From: Pseudomonas sp. MIACH
GTDB lineage: Bacteria; Pseudomonadota; Gammaproteobacteria; Pseudomonadales; Pseudomonadaceae
Assembly (NCBI RefSeq): GCF_001269925.1
Contig: NZ_LHVO01000015.1
Coordinates: forward strand, 62,001 to 126,000
DNA length: 64,000 nucleotides
Direction of reading: 5' to 3'
Each line of letters opens with the position of its first letter. The stretch's first letter is position 1. The notes below the pieces were generated by a model. That model had not been told where the DNA came from, searched no databases, and was given only the letters and a program-made list of their open reading frames with translations. Of the stretch, positions 1-9,589 are shown one piece after another. A program made the position numbers and the translations under genes.

Positions 1-2
1 AG

Positions 3-1184
3 CAACTGGCCAAGGAGATTTACGAATCTGACCTGCGCCACGTCAACACCAGCTCCGACTCGGAAGTGCTGCTCAACGTGTTCGCCCACGAGCTGGCCCA
101 GCGCGGCAAGCTGCAGCCGACCGAAGAAGACGTGTTTGCCGCCGTGATCGACGTGCACAATCGTTGCGTCGGCGGTTACGCCGTCGTTGCGATGATCACC
201 GGCTATGGCATCGTCGGCTTCCGTGACCCGCACGGTATTCGTCCAATCGTGTTCGGCCAGCGTCACACCGACGAAGGCGTCGAGTACATGATCGCGTCCG
301 AAAGCGTGTCCCTGGACGTGTTGGGCTTCACCCTGATCCGCGACCTCGCCCCGGGCGAAGCGGTGTACATCACCGAAGACGGCAAGCTGCACACCCGTCA
401 GTGCGCCGTAGCGCCGAAACTCACCCCGTGCATCTTCGAACACGTCTACCTGGCGCGTCCGGATTCGATCATCGATGGCGTTTCGGTGTACAAGGCGCGC
501 CTGCGCATGGGCGAGAAGCTGGCCGACAAGATCCTGCGCGAGCGTCCCGAGCACGACATCGACGTGGTGATCCCGATCCCGGACACCAGCCGCACTGCTG
601 CGCTGGAGTTGGCCAACCACTTGGGCGTCAAGTTCCGCGAAGGCTTCGTGAAAAACCGTTACATCGGTCGTACCTTCATCATGCCGGGCCAGGCTGCGCG
701 TAAGAAGTCGGTGCGTCAGAAGCTCAACGCCATCGAGCTGGAATTCCGCGGCAAGAACGTGATGCTGGTGGACGATTCCATCGTGCGCGGTACCACCTGC
801 AAGCAAATCATCCAGATGGCCCGTGAAGCCGGTGCGAAGAACGTGTACTTCTGTTCCGCAGCGCCTGCCGTGCGTTACCCGAACGTGTACGGTATCGACA
901 TGCCGAGCGCCCACGAACTGATCGCACACAACCGCACCACCCAGGACGTGGCCGATCTGATCGGCGCCGATTGGCTGATCTACCAGGACCTGCCGGACCT
1001 GATCGAAGCGGTCGGCGGTGGCAAGATCAAGATCGAGCAGTTCGACTGCGCCGTGTTCGACGGCAAGTACGTGACCGGTGACGTCGACGAGGCCTACCTG
1101 AACAAGATCGAGCAGGCGCGTAACGACTCGTCGAAGATCAAGACCCAGGCGGTCAGCGCGATCATCGATCTGTACAACAACTGA
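3..1184 (+). CDS. purF: Amidophosphoribosyltransferase PurF, 3' part
   Basis: First enzyme of de novo purine synthesis: it transfers the amide of glutamine to PRPP to give phosphoribosylamine. The gene is open at the left edge, and 393 of the roughly 500 residues usual for the family are present. The N-terminal nucleophile cysteine and much of the glutaminase domain are therefore missing. The phosphoribosyltransferase half is complete, with the PRPP-binding motif VMLVDDSIVRGTT (bases near 763-800) and the segment RNRYIGRTFI shortly before it in the form KNRYIGRTFI. It ends just before a strong terminator. The identification is secure. Confidence 0.96.
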   Translation, partial: QLAKEIYESDLRHVNTSSDSEVLLNVFAHELAQRGKLQPTEEDVFAAVIDVHNRCVGGYAVVAMITGYGIVGFRDPHGIRPIVFGQRHTDEGVEYMIASESVSLDVLGFTLIRDLAPGEAVYITEDGKLHTRQCAVAPKLTPCIFEHVYLARPDSIIDGVSVYKARLRMGEKLADKILRERPEHDIDVVIPIPDTSRTAALELANHLGVKFREGFVKNRYIGRTFIMPGQAARKKSVRQKLNAIELEFRGKNVMLVDDSIVRGTTCKQIIQMAREAGAKNVYFCSAAPAVRYPNVYGIDMPSAHELIAHNRTTQDVADLIGADWLIYQDLPDLIEAVGGGKIKIEQFDCAVFDGKYVTGDVDEAYLNKIEQARNDSSKIKTQAVSAIIDLYNN

Positions 1185-1190
1185 GTAGAC

Positions 1191-1216
1191 ACCGGCCCTG
1201 AGGGGCCGGTTTTGTA
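1191..1216 (+). terminator. Rho-independent terminator after purF
   Basis: Stem ACCGGCCC / GGGGCCGGT with a three-base loop, followed by a T run, 6 bases after the purF stop. Confidence 0.85.
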
Positions 1217-1249
1217 TCTTAAATAAAGAATTGAGTAAGGAGTCGCAGC

Positions 1250-2461
1250 ATGAGTCAGGAATGGGATGCCGGTCGGTTGGACAGCGACCTCGATGGCGTA
1301 GCTTTCGATACCCTGGCTGTGCGCGCCGGCCAGCACCGTACCCCGGAAGGTGAGCACGGTGACCCGATGTTCTTTACCTCCAGCTACGTGTTCCGCACGG
1401 CGGCCGACGCTGCTGCGCGCTTTGCTGGCGAAGTGCCGGGTAACGTTTATTCCCGCTACACCAACCCGACTGTACGCGCGTTTGAAGAGCGTATTGCGGC
1501 GCTGGAAGGTGCAGAGCAGGCGGTGGCAACGGCCACCGGCATGGCGGCGATCCTGGCGGTGGTGATGAGCCTGTGCAGTGCCGGCGACCACGTGCTGGTG
1601 TCGCGCAGCGTGTTTGGTTCGACCATCAGCCTGTTCGAGAAGTATTTCAAGCGCTTCGGTGTTGAAGTGGACTACGTGCCCCTGGCGGATTTGTCCGGCT
1701 GGGATGCGGCGATCAAGTCCAATACCAGGTTGCTGTTTGTCGAGTCGCCGTCCAATCCGCTGGCCGAACTGGTGGATATCGCCGCATTGTCCGAAGTGGC
1801 TCACGCTAAAGGCGCGATGCTGGTGGTCGATAACTGTTTCTGCACGCCTGCCTTGCAGCAGCCGCTGAAGCTGGGCGCGGACATTGTGGTGCACTCGGCC
1901 ACCAAGTTCATCGACGGCCAGGGTCGTTGCATGGGCGGTGTGGTTGCCGGTCGCAGCGAGCAGATGAAGGAAGTGGTGGGCTTCTTGCGCACCGCCGGCC
2001 CGACCCTGAGCCCGTTCAACGCCTGGATCTTCCTCAAGGGCCTGGAAACCCTCAGCCTGCGGATGAAGGCCCATTGTGCCAACGCCCAGGCACTGGCTGA
2101 GTGGCTGGAGCAGCAGGACGGTATCGAGAAGGTGCATTACGCCGGCCTCAAGAGCCATCCACAACACGAACTGGCCCAGCGTCAGCAGCGGGGTTTCGGC
2201 GCTGTGGTGAGTTTCGAAGTGAAGGGCGGCAAAGAGGGCGCGTGGCGCTTTATCGATGCGACCCGCCTGATCTCCATCACTGCCAACCTGGGTGACAGCA
2301 AGACCACCATTACCCATCCGAGCACCACGTCCCACGGACGCCTGGCGCCGCAGGAACGTGAAGCCGCCGGCATCCGAGACAGCCTGATCCGTATCGCGGT
2401 AGGCCTGGAAGACGTCGCTGATCTGCAGGCTGACCTGGCTCGCGGGCTGGCTGCCTTGTGA
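1250..2461 (+). CDS. metZ: O-succinylhomoserine sulfhydrylase MetZ
   Basis: PLP enzyme that makes homocysteine directly from O-succinylhomoserine and sulfide, the pseudomonad route to methionine. At 403 residues it has the family length. The PLP lysine is K219 in HSATKF, the cofactor aspartate is in VVDN near residue 194, and YSRYTNPT near residues 67-74 is the Cys/Met-metabolism signature. AAGGAG lies just before the ATG. The position directly behind purF is the usual Pseudomonas arrangement. The stop overlaps the start of the next gene, so the two are probably translated together. Confidence 0.95.
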   Translation: MSQEWDAGRLDSDLDGVAFDTLAVRAGQHRTPEGEHGDPMFFTSSYVFRTAADAAARFAGEVPGNVYSRYTNPTVRAFEERIAALEGAEQAVATATGMAAILAVVMSLCSAGDHVLVSRSVFGSTISLFEKYFKRFGVEVDYVPLADLSGWDAAIKSNTRLLFVESPSNPLAELVDIAALSEVAHAKGAMLVVDNCFCTPALQQPLKLGADIVVHSATKFIDGQGRCMGGVVAGRSEQMKEVVGFLRTAGPTLSPFNAWIFLKGLETLSLRMKAHCANAQALAEWLEQQDGIEKVHYAGLKSHPQHELAQRQQRGFGAVVSFEVKGGKEGAWRFIDATRLISITANLGDSKTTITHPSTTSHGRLAPQEREAAGIRDSLIRIAVGLEDVADLQADLARGLAAL

Positions 2462-3237
2462 TCGAGTGGTCCATGGAGGCCGCAACGGCCAGTAATGGGC
2501 GCGTCGCTCTGGTGACGGGCGCGGCGCGGGGCATTGGCCTCGGGATTGCCGCGTGGCTGATCAGCGAAGGCTGGCAGGTGGTCTTGACCGATCTGGATCG
2601 CGAGCGTGGCTCCAAGGTGTCCAAGGTGCTGGGCGAGAATGCCTGGTTTATCACCATGGATGTGGCTGACGAGAAACAGGTGGCCCAAGGGGTCGCCGAA
2701 GTCCTGGGGCAATTCGGTCGTTTGGACGCGTTGGTCTGTAACGCTGCGGTGGCCGACCCGCACAATATCACCCTGGAAAGCCTTGACCTGGCTTACTGGA
2801 ACCGCGTGCTGGCCGTTAACCTCAGTGGGCCGATGTTGCTGGCCAAGCACTGTGCACCTTACCTGCGGGCCCACGGCGGGGCGATCGTCAACCTGGCGTC
2901 GACCCGGGCTCGTCAGTCGGAACCGGATACCGAAGCCTATGCGGCGAGCAAAGGTGGGTTGTTGGCGCTGACTCACGCCTTGGCGATGAGCCTCGGGCCG
3001 GAAGTGCGGGTGAATGCGGTCAGCCCTGGCTGGATTGATGCCCGTGATCCAGCTGCGCGGCGTGCCGAACCTTTGACTGATGCCGATCATGCCCAGCATC
3101 CGGCGGGCAGGGTGGGTACGGTAGAGGACGTGGCGGCGATGGTGGCATGGTTGCTGTCGCGCCAGGCCGGCTTTGTCACCGGGCAAGAGTTTGTGGTGGA
3201 CGGTGGCATGAGCAAGAAGATGATTTACAGCGAGTAG
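2458..3237 (+). CDS. SDR-family NAD(P)-dependent oxidoreductase
   Basis: Short-chain dehydrogenase of unknown substrate. The Rossmann motif is TGAARGIG near residues 20-27, the NNAG-like motif reads CNAA, and the catalytic set is S in NLAST, then YAASKGG (Tyr and Lys four apart). The C-terminal [10 protein letters not shown] is typical of the classical family. The longest reading uses a GTG overlapping the metZ stop; an ATG five codons later is equally possible. The overlap with metZ suggests one transcript, but a role in methionine metabolism is only inferred from position. Confidence 0.88.
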   Translation: MIEWSMEAATASNGRVALVTGAARGIGLGIAAWLISEGWQVVLTDLDRERGSKVSKVLGENAWFITMDVADEKQVAQGVAEVLGQFGRLDALVCNAAVADPHNITLESLDLAYWNRVLAVNLSGPMLLAKHCAPYLRAHGGAIVNLASTRARQSEPDTEAYAASKGGLLALTHALAMSLGPEVRVNAVSPGWIDARDPAARRAEPLTDADHAQHPAGRVGTVEDVAAMVAWLLSRQAGFVTGQEFVVDGGMSKKMIYSE

Positions 3238-3294
3238 GGCAGGTAGCCGTCTTGAAGCTATTTTGTCTTTTTCAGAAAAACTTCAAGCAGGCTA

Positions 3295-3323
3295 TTGACT
3301 TAGGTCCGCTACCTGCGTAAATT
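3295..3323 (+). promoter_or_regulatory. Promoter of the tRNA-Val/Asp/Asp cluster
   Basis: TTGACT, 17-base spacer, TAAATT, then a GC-rich stretch before tRNA-Val, as expected for a stringently controlled stable-RNA promoter. Confidence 0.6.
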
Positions 3324-3344
3324 TCGCGGCCTCAACGAAGCAAA

Positions 3345-3420
3345 GGGTGATTAGCTCAGCTGGGAGAGCATCTGCCTTACAAGCAGAGGGTCGGCGGTTC
3401 GATCCCGTCATCACCCACCA
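3345..3420 (+). tRNA. tRNA-Val (anticodon TAC)
   Basis: A 76-base cloverleaf beginning GGGTGATTAGCTCAGC, with acceptor arm GGGTGAT/ATCACCC, anticodon loop TTACA, T arm GGTTCGATCC and an encoded CCA. First gene of a three-tRNA cluster. Confidence 0.97.
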
Positions 3421-3475
3421 CTTCTTGAGAGTTTTGCCTTCGGGTAAGACGCAACGTTAAAGGTTGCACCGACGC

Positions 3476-3552
3476 GCAGCGGTAGTTCAGTCGGTTAGAA
3501 TACCGGCCTGTCACGCCGGGGGTCGCGGGTTCGAGTCCCGTCCGCTGCGCCA
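3476..3552 (+). tRNA. tRNA-Asp (anticodon GTC), copy 1
   Basis: A 77-base cloverleaf, acceptor GCAGCGG/CCGCTGC, anticodon GTC in CCTGTCACG, encoded CCA. Identical to the copy about 180 bases downstream. Confidence 0.97.
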
Positions 3553-3656
3553 TATTTTCCAGGTTCGATTCGTCGGGCTTGAGATTGAACAGCCAAGCTG
3601 ATCGATCAGATGTTAAAAGACGGTTGAGGCGGTTTGCTCGGCCGGTCAAGCGATAC

Positions 3657-3733
3657 GCAGCGGTAGTTCAGTCGGTTAGAATACCGGCCTGTCACGCCGG
3701 GGGTCGCGGGTTCGAGTCCCGTCCGCTGCGCCA
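3657..3733 (+). tRNA. tRNA-Asp (anticodon GTC), copy 2
   Basis: Exact 77-base duplicate of the preceding tRNA-Asp, with encoded CCA. Spacer sequences differ, so the duplication is old or kept identical by gene conversion. Confidence 0.97.
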
Positions 3734-3805
3734 TATCTGCCTCAAGGCCCACTGAACGCCTTGAAGCACAAAGAAAGCCACTGGCTGCTTTGATCCGATA
3801 GCAAA

Positions 3806-3834
3806 GACCCTGGTCGAAAGACCGGGGTTTTTTG
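3806..3834 (+). terminator. Terminator of the tRNA cluster
   Basis: Imperfect stem around CTGGTC-GAAA-GACCGG followed by six T residues. Confidence 0.75.
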
Positions 3835-3890
3835 TGTCTGCGATTTGGCTATTTTTTGCGAGAGCCGGCGAACCGGCTCCCATTGATTTG

Positions 3891-5174
3891 TCAGAAGCCC
3901 AGCTTATCCCGCAGCCCGTAATACCAAGCCCCCAGTGCCGCAAACGGTGTGCGCAACAGTTGCCCGCCTGGGAATGGGTAGTGCGGCAGGTCGGCAAACG
4001 CATCGAAGCGCTCTGCCTGGCCTCTCAGCGCTTCCGCCAGGACCTTGCCCGCCAAGTGGGTGTACGTCACGCCATGGCCGCTGCAGCCCTGTGAGTAGTA
4101 GATGTTGTCACCCAGGCGCCCGACCTGCGGCAAGCGTGACAGGGTCAGCAGGAAGTTGCCGGTCCAGGCGTAGTCGATCTTCACATCCTTGAGTTGCGGG
4201 AAGGCCTTGAGCATCTTCGGGCGGATGATTGCTTCGATGTTCGCCGGGTCGCGCGCGCCATACACCACGCCGCCGCCGAAGATCAGGCGCTTGTCGCTGG
4301 TGAGGCGATAGTAGTCGAGCAGGTAGTTGCAGTCCTCTACGCAGTAATCCTGCGGCAGGAGGGTCTTGGCCAGCTCATCCCCGAGTGGCGCCGTCGTGAT
4401 CACCTGGGTGCCACAGGGCATCGACTTGGCCGCCAACTCCGGCACCAGGTTGCCCAGGTAGGCATTGCCCGCGACGATGATGAACTTGGCCCTGACCTTA
4501 CCTTCGGCCGTATGTACCACCGGATTGGCACCCCGCTCGATGCGCACCGCCGCCGATTGTTCGTAGATCGTACCGCCCAGGGACTCCACGGCTGCCGCTT
4601 CACCCAGCGCCAGGTTGAGTGGATGGATGTGGCCGCCACTCATGTCCAGCAGTCCGCCGACATAGTTGTCACAGGCCACTACCTCGCGAATGCGGCGCTC
4701 GTCCAGCAACTCCAGCTGTGTATGGCCGTAGCGTTCCCACAAGCGCTTCTGCGACTCCAGATGGCCCATGTGCTTGCTGTTGAGTGCCGCGAACACGCCG
4801 CCGTCCTTCAGGTCGCACTGGATCTGGTATTTGGCCACCCGCTCGCGAATGATCCTGCCACCCTCGAACGCCATCTGCCCCAGCAACTGCGCCTGCTGGG
4901 GGCCGACGCTGCGCTCGATCACATCAATGTCACGGCTGTAGCTGTTGACGATCTGTCCACCATTGCGGCCCGACGCGCCAAAACCCACCTTGGCAGCTTC
5001 CAGCACCGTCACGCGAAAACCGTTCTCCAGCAGAAACAGCGCGCTGGACAGGCCGGTATAGCCGGCGCCAATCACGCACACATCGGTTTCGACGTCCCCT
5101 TGCAACATTGGGCGCGGCGGAACGGCATTGGCGGAAGCGGCGTAATACGACTGGGGGTAGGGGGTGTTCGCCAT
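3891..5174 (-). CDS. FAD-dependent amine oxidoreductase, PuuB-like
   Basis: DAO-family flavoprotein of 427 residues. The dinucleotide-binding motif VIGAGYTGLSSALFLLE lies near residue 35 and is followed by the conserved GASGRNGGQI. The C-terminal YSQGCSGHGVTYTHLAGK is typical of gamma-glutamylputrescine oxidase and related enzymes, which suggests a role in polyamine or amino-acid amine catabolism. No putrescine genes lie beside it, so the substrate is not settled. It is a single minus-strand gene facing the tRNA cluster. Confidence 0.85.
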   Translation of the reverse strand: MANTPYPQSYYAASANAVPPRPMLQGDVETDVCVIGAGYTGLSSALFLLENGFRVTVLEAAKVGFGASGRNGGQIVNSYSRDIDVIERSVGPQQAQLLGQMAFEGGRIIRERVAKYQIQCDLKDGGVFAALNSKHMGHLESQKRLWERYGHTQLELLDERRIREVVACDNYVGGLLDMSGGHIHPLNLALGEAAAVESLGGTIYEQSAAVRIERGANPVVHTAEGKVRAKFIIVAGNAYLGNLVPELAAKSMPCGTQVITTAPLGDELAKTLLPQDYCVEDCNYLLDYYRLTSDKRLIFGGGVVYGARDPANIEAIIRPKMLKAFPQLKDVKIDYAWTGNFLLTLSRLPQVGRLGDNIYYSQGCSGHGVTYTHLAGKVLAEALRGQAERFDAFADLPHYPFPGGQLLRTPFAALGAWYYGLRDKLGF

Positions 5175-5317
5175 CCTGGAACCTCTGTTTTATATTTTTT
5201 ACGAGTGCTCCGATCCTACCTGAGTTGAAAATTGCCTGCCAGCCACCCGAAAAAGCGCGGCGCACCGGCCACAAATAAAAAATTCGCATATTCATAGGCT
5301 TAGCTGCAAAAAAGATG

Positions 5318-5345
5318 TTGACACCCCTTCGGAATTCCGTAGAAT
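5318..5345 (+). promoter_or_regulatory. Promoter of tRNA-Val(GAC)
   Basis: TTGACA, 16-base spacer, TAGAAT, about 13 bases before the tRNA: close to the sigma-70 consensus. Confidence 0.75.
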
Positions 5346-5358
5346 GCCGCCTCACAGC

Positions 5359-5435
5359 AGGCACGTAGCTCAGTTGGTTAGAGCACCACCTTGACATGGT
5401 GGGGGTCGTTGGTTCGAGTCCAATCGCGCCTACCA
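5359..5435 (+). tRNA. tRNA-Val (anticodon GAC) with an A-C acceptor mispair
   Basis: A 77-base cloverleaf with anticodon GAC and encoded CCA. The acceptor arm reads AGGCACG against CGCGCCT, so the fifth pair is A5363 opposite C5427 instead of G-C. All other stems pair. See findings. Confidence 0.95.
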
Positions 5436-5464
5436 AACAAAATCCGCTCTGCTGGGCGGTCTAG

Positions 5465-5496
5465 AAGGGCTCACCGAAAGGTGGGCCCTTTTTTGT
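5465..5496 (+). terminator. Terminator of tRNA-Val(GAC)
   Basis: Stem AAGGGC-T-CACC / GGTG-G-GCCCTT with a GAAA loop, followed by a T run. Confidence 0.85.
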
Positions 5497-5594
5497 TGTT
5501 CGCAATTTACGGCTATCAAAAAATCAACACGCCCCTAAAGTAATCGACGCCCAGGCCGATGCAGTCGCAAATCTTCAACTCTCGGACATTTGGC

Positions 5595-6029
5595 ATGCTT
5601 ATCAACATCAGCACTACCTCTTCCGTAGTAAGTACTCCCAGCCTTGTCAGCTCGACTGATACCACGGCCACGGCCAGTACGAACAGCGCAGGCGGCATGA
5701 CCGTCAACATGAAAGCTGACTCCAATAGCGCGGCAGGCGTGGGTGGCGGTAGCCAAGCCTCATCGATCTCGAAGGAGTCCGATACCGTCAAGGCGTTGAA
5801 GAAGCAGATCGAGCAGTTGCAAAAGCAGCTTCAAGCGCAGCAGCAGGCCTTGCAGGAAGTCCAGTCCCGCGACCAGAGTGCAGAGGCTAAAGCCGCGGCA
5901 GTAGCAGCGGCGCAAACACAGATCGCGGGCACTGCGGCAGCCTTGCAAACGGTGACTTCCGCGCTGTTGCAGGCGGTAACGGATGAGGGCAACAGCACCT
6001 CCGGATCGATGGTCAATACCACCGCCTGA
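5595..6029 (+). CDS. FlxA-like coiled-coil protein
   Basis: Small protein of unknown function. The N-terminal third is rich in Ser, Thr and Ala; then comes a heptad stretch (VKALKKQIEQLQKQLQAQQQ) and an Ala-rich helical tail. It has no signal peptide or membrane segment. The layout recalls the FlxA-like family of Pseudomonas. I start at the ATG giving MLINIST; an ATG 12 codons upstream is also open and neither has a good ribosome site. It has its own transcript space between two terminators. Confidence 0.6.
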   Translation: MLINISTTSSVVSTPSLVSSTDTTATASTNSAGGMTVNMKADSNSAAGVGGGSQASSISKESDTVKALKKQIEQLQKQLQAQQQALQEVQSRDQSAEAKAAAVAAAQTQIAGTAAALQTVTSALLQAVTDEGNSTSGSMVNTTA

Positions 6030-6037
6030 TAGCCGCA

Positions 6038-6082
6038 AAAGTGTGTTGAACGGCAGCCGTCAGCGTCGATTCAACACACTTT
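6038..6082. terminator. Bidirectional terminator between convergent genes
   Basis: A 13-base perfect inverted repeat, AAAGTGTGTTGAA (6038-6050) and TTCAACACACTTT (6070-6082). The right arm lies inside the last codons of the MFS gene. Confidence 0.6.
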
Positions 6083-7490
6083 CTCCCGCTCCTACCGGCA
6101 ACCGGTACACATCCACCAGCGCCAACACCCCCAGCAACGCCACCCCGATGAACGCCACGCGAAAATCCGCGACCTGCGCCTGAATCTCATGCCCTTGTAC
6201 GCTCATGGATGCCCGCAGCAGCAGCGCCGCGACCGTCACACCCATCCCCATGGCCATTTGGAATGACAGGCTGAACAGCGCCGACGCCTCGCTCATGCGT
6301 GCCTTGGGTACGTCCGCAAAGCCGATCGAGTTGTAGCAAGTGAACTGCATCGAGCGTGAAAGGCCGCCCACGAACAGCACGCTGGCGATCAGTGCAAATG
6401 GCGTCTGCGCGGTGAAAAACGCGCAGGCTGCAATCGACATCACCCCCATCACCCCATTGACCAATAACACCTTGCGAAAGCCGTAGCGCTGCATGATGGC
6501 TGTGGTAAAGGGCTTCATCGCCAGGTTGCCGGCGAATACCGCCAGTACCAGCAGGCCGGCATCCACTGGTGACAAGCCGAACGCTACTTGAAATAGCAGT
6601 GGCAGCAAGAAAGGCAGTGCGCTGATGGCCAGGCGGAAGAGCGACCCGCCGTAGACGCTTACGCGAAAGGTCGTGATGGACAGGGTGTCGAGCGGCAGTA
6701 ATGGCTCACTGTAGCCCTTGCAATGATGCACGGCCCATACCGTCAGCAGGAGTCCCGCCGCAACCAGCATGCCGCCAGGAATGAGCATTTCGCCTGACTG
6801 GCTGCCCAGCCATTCCAGCCCGCCCAGCAGCGCTACGCAGGCGCCTGCCAGCAAGACAAACCCCTTTGCATCGAACCTGCGCACGTTCGTCTCGCGGCCT
6901 TCCGGCACCAGCCATAGGGCGGCGATCAAGGCCAGGGCGCCGAGTGGCAGATTCACGTAGAAGATCCATGGCCACGACGCATGGGTCACGATCAAGCCGC
7001 CGGCCAATGGCCCGAGGATAGGCGCCACCAGGCCGGGCCAAGTGATCACCGCGATCATCTTCACCAAGTCTTTCTTGTCGGTGTTGCGCAGCACCGCCAG
7101 GCGCCCGACGGGCACCATCAGTGCGCCGCCGATGCCTTGCAGGACACGGGCAACTACGAACATCTCGAGACTCTGGCTAAGCCCGCAGAGCAGTGAGGCG
7201 AGGGTGAAGACGATGATCGCGCCGGCAAATACGCGGCGTGCGCCAAAGCGGTCGGCGATCCAGCTGGACAGGGGGATGAAGATCGCTACGGCGAGGATGT
7301 ACGCGGTGATGCCGATGTTCATGTCAACCGGCGTCACCCCGAAGGCGGTCGCCATGGTCGGTAGTGCCGTGGCGATAACGGTGGCGTCAAGGTTTTCCAT
7401 GAAGAAGGTGACGGCGACCACCAGGGCAATCAGGCGGGTTTGCAGGCTGAGGCTGGTTTGCGCGGCTGAATCTGGAGTGGGTGAGGTCAC
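6060..7490 (-). CDS. MFS transporter, DHA2 (14-TM) drug-efflux type
   Basis: Inner-membrane proton antiporter of the DHA2 family. About fourteen hydrophobic segments are visible; the first carries NLDATVIATALPTM, the family motif in TM1, and the loop after TM2 reads WIADRFGARRVF. RVLQGIGGALMVPVGR is motif B of TM4. I place the start at a GTG with GGAAGGGG eight bases upstream, giving 476 residues. A longer reading adds 44 low-complexity residues without a ribosome site. Substrate unknown; no membrane-fusion partner is adjacent. Confidence 0.88.
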   Translation of the reverse strand: MTSPTPDSAAQTSLSLQTRLIALVVAVTFFMENLDATVIATALPTMATAFGVTPVDMNIGITAYILAVAIFIPLSSWIADRFGARRVFAGAIIVFTLASLLCGLSQSLEMFVVARVLQGIGGALMVPVGRLAVLRNTDKKDLVKMIAVITWPGLVAPILGPLAGGLIVTHASWPWIFYVNLPLGALALIAALWLVPEGRETNVRRFDAKGFVLLAGACVALLGGLEWLGSQSGEMLIPGGMLVAAGLLLTVWAVHHCKGYSEPLLPLDTLSITTFRVSVYGGSLFRLAISALPFLLPLLFQVAFGLSPVDAGLLVLAVFAGNLAMKPFTTAIMQRYGFRKVLLVNGVMGVMSIAACAFFTAQTPFALIASVLFVGGLSRSMQFTCYNSIGFADVPKARMSEASALFSLSFQMAMGMGVTVAALLLRASMSVQGHEIQAQVADFRVAFIGVALLGVLALVDVYRLPVGAGESVLNRR

Positions 7491-7918
7491 CGATGCAGCC
7501 CCTTCCGATGCCGATGATGACGTGTCGTCAGTGCGCGAACCGATCGGCGCGCCGGTTTCAGTCCGGTGCGGGAGCGTGCGCTGAGGGTTTTTTCGGTTTT
7601 CACTGAATGTCCGTATCCACAACAGTGATGGGGAGCCTGGTCAATCGGCGACGCTACGATGCGCGAATCCTGCGCAGCCTGTCTACACCTTGTTACCTGC
7701 GCCGCCTTCAATTGCCCACAAGATTTATTGGTTTGCAGCAACAATTTTTCTTGTTGGACACCTCCCGCTTCCACACAGCAAAGTTGCCGCCACTGACGCT
7801 CGCCCTGACGGGTCAACAATAAAAAACCGAGCCGACTGCACGCCACTTCCTGCTGTGAACCCTTTGTTCACATCCTGCTGTAATGGCGCCGCAGCGCGCA
7901 CTTAAGGACCTTTCCGCC
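7491..7918. other. Divergent intergenic region, MFS / oxoproline operon
   Basis: No gene seen. It holds the start signals of two divergent units. An inverted repeat CAACAA-TTTTTC-TTGTTG at 7739-7756 may be an operator. Confidence 0.4.
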
Positions 7919-8635
7919 ATGCAAACTGTTGTGAACTTATGGCCGTTAATCGGCGTACTTCTGATCGTGGTTGGCTTTGTTTTGCGCTTCAATCCGTTAT
8001 TGGTGGTTACCGCCGCCGCTATCGCCACAGGGTTTGCCGCCCATTTCCCGCTGGAAAAAATCCTCGCCACCATGGGCAATGGTTTCCTGCAGACCCGCGC
8101 CCTGCAATTGATCCTGTTGTTGCCCCTGGCGGTCATCGGCCTGCTGGAACGTCACGGCTTGCGCCTGCATGCGCAGAACTGGATTGCGCGGTTTGAGCGC
8201 GCTACGGTCGGGCGCCTGTTGATTATCTATCTGTTTGTGCGTGAAACCACGGCTGCCATGGGCTTGACCAGCCTCGGCGGGCACCCACAGATGGTACGCC
8301 CGCTGCTGGCACCGATGGCCGAAGGCGCGGCGGAAAAACGCTACGGCAAACTGCCGGATAAACTACGTCACAAGGTGTTGGCCATGTGTGCCGCCACCGA
8401 CAATGTCGGCCTGTTTTTTGGTGAAGACATCTTCGTCGCCTTCGGTGCGATCGCGTTGATGCACACCTTCCTGCTGGGGTCGGGAATCGACGTAGAGCCG
8501 CTGCACATTGCGATGTGGGGCATTCCCACGGCTATTTGCGCGTTCATCATTCACGCGATCCGACTTCATCGCTTTGACCGAAGGCTGACCCGCGAGATGA
8601 CGTCCGTCGCCACCCCAGTGGAGGTCGCGCAATGA
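7919..8635 (+). CDS. 5-oxoproline transporter, DUF969 subunit
   Basis: Hydrophobic protein of 238 residues with about six membrane segments. With the next gene it forms the DUF969/DUF979 permease pair that bacterial genomes place beside pyroglutamyl peptidase, and that is predicted to carry 5-oxoproline. The start is the ATG of MQTVVNLW, which has AAGGA eight bases upstream; an ATG 12 codons earlier lacks one. Stop and next start overlap as ATGA, so the two subunits are translationally coupled. Confidence 0.8.
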   Translation: MQTVVNLWPLIGVLLIVVGFVLRFNPLLVVTAAAIATGFAAHFPLEKILATMGNGFLQTRALQLILLLPLAVIGLLERHGLRLHAQNWIARFERATVGRLLIIYLFVRETTAAMGLTSLGGHPQMVRPLLAPMAEGAAEKRYGKLPDKLRHKVLAMCAATDNVGLFFGEDIFVAFGAIALMHTFLLGSGIDVEPLHIAMWGIPTAICAFIIHAIRLHRFDRRLTREMTSVATPVEVAQ

Positions 8636-9582
8636 TCATCTCGATTCAATACCTGTACTGGCTCGCCGGGGTTCTGCTGCTGATTACCGCGGGCATGATC
8701 CTGTTGGATCGAACCCACCCCAAGCGTTGGTCCAGCGCACTGTTCTGGCTGCTGTTCGCCATTCCATTCCTGGTGGGGGAGCGCCTGCCATCGGTGGTGG
8801 TCGGTGTGGGGGTAGTGGTGATGGCGCTGATCGCAGGTTTGGGCGGCGTTGGTCGTGGCACCCATGCGCAGTTGCATGACAAGGCTTCGCGTGCCAGTGC
8901 CGGTCGCCTCGGTCACAAGCTGTTTATCCCGGCGCTGGCCATTCCCCTGACCACGGTGATCGGTTCGGTCTTGCTCAAGCACACCGAGATTGGCGGCGTA
9001 CCGTTGCTGGATCCGAAAAACACCACCTTCGTGTCCCTCGGCATCGGCTGTTTGATCGCTCTCGGCCTGGCCTGCTGGCTGACCCGCGATACGCCAGTGC
9101 AAGCCTTGCGCGAATCCCGGCGCCTGACCGAAGCCTTGGGTTGGGCCATGGTGTTGCCGCAGATGCTGGCGATGCTTGGGTTGTTGTTCAATGAGGCCGG
9201 GGTCGGCACGGCGGTCGCGCACGTCACTACCACTTACATCAACCTGGATTTCAAGCTGGTGGCGGTGATGGTCTATGTGTTGGGCATGGCGCTGTTTACG
9301 GTGATCATGGGCAACGGTTTCGCGGCGTTCCCGGTGATGACCGGCGGCGTGGGTGTGCCGGTGCTGGTGGGTATCTACGGCGGCAATCCGGCGGTGATGG
9401 CGGCGATTGGCATGTTCTCCGGCTACTGCGGAACGCTGATGACGCCGATGGCTGCCAACTTTAATATCGTGCCGGCGGCGTTGCTGGAGTTGCCAGACAA
9501 AAACGCGGTGATCAAGGCCCAGATGCCGACGGCCTTGATGATGCTGGTGGTCAATATTGTCCTGCTTTACTGGTTGATGTGA
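8632..9582 (+). CDS. 5-oxoproline transporter, DUF979 subunit
   Basis: Membrane protein of 316 residues with about nine hydrophobic stretches, the larger partner of the DUF969 protein. The glycine-rich stretch NGFAAFPVMTGGVGVPVLVG and the following FSGYCGTLMTPMAANFN are strongly patterned and resemble the reentrant loops of carboxylate transporters. That comparison is mine, not established. It lies seven bases upstream of pcp, which supports uptake or export of pyroglutamate or pyroglutamyl peptides. Confidence 0.8.
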   Translation: MIISIQYLYWLAGVLLLITAGMILLDRTHPKRWSSALFWLLFAIPFLVGERLPSVVVGVGVVVMALIAGLGGVGRGTHAQLHDKASRASAGRLGHKLFIPALAIPLTTVIGSVLLKHTEIGGVPLLDPKNTTFVSLGIGCLIALGLACWLTRDTPVQALRESRRLTEALGWAMVLPQMLAMLGLLFNEAGVGTAVAHVTTTYINLDFKLVAVMVYVLGMALFTVIMGNGFAAFPVMTGGVGVPVLVGIYGGNPAVMAAIGMFSGYCGTLMTPMAANFNIVPAALLELPDKNAVIKAQMPTALMMLVVNIVLLYWLM

Positions 9583-9589
9583 GGTCCAG

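Noticed and set aside
7491..7622. Longer MFS reading with 44 extra N-terminal residues
   Set aside because: The added part is low-complexity and has no ribosome site, while the internal GTG has GGAAGGGG at good spacing.
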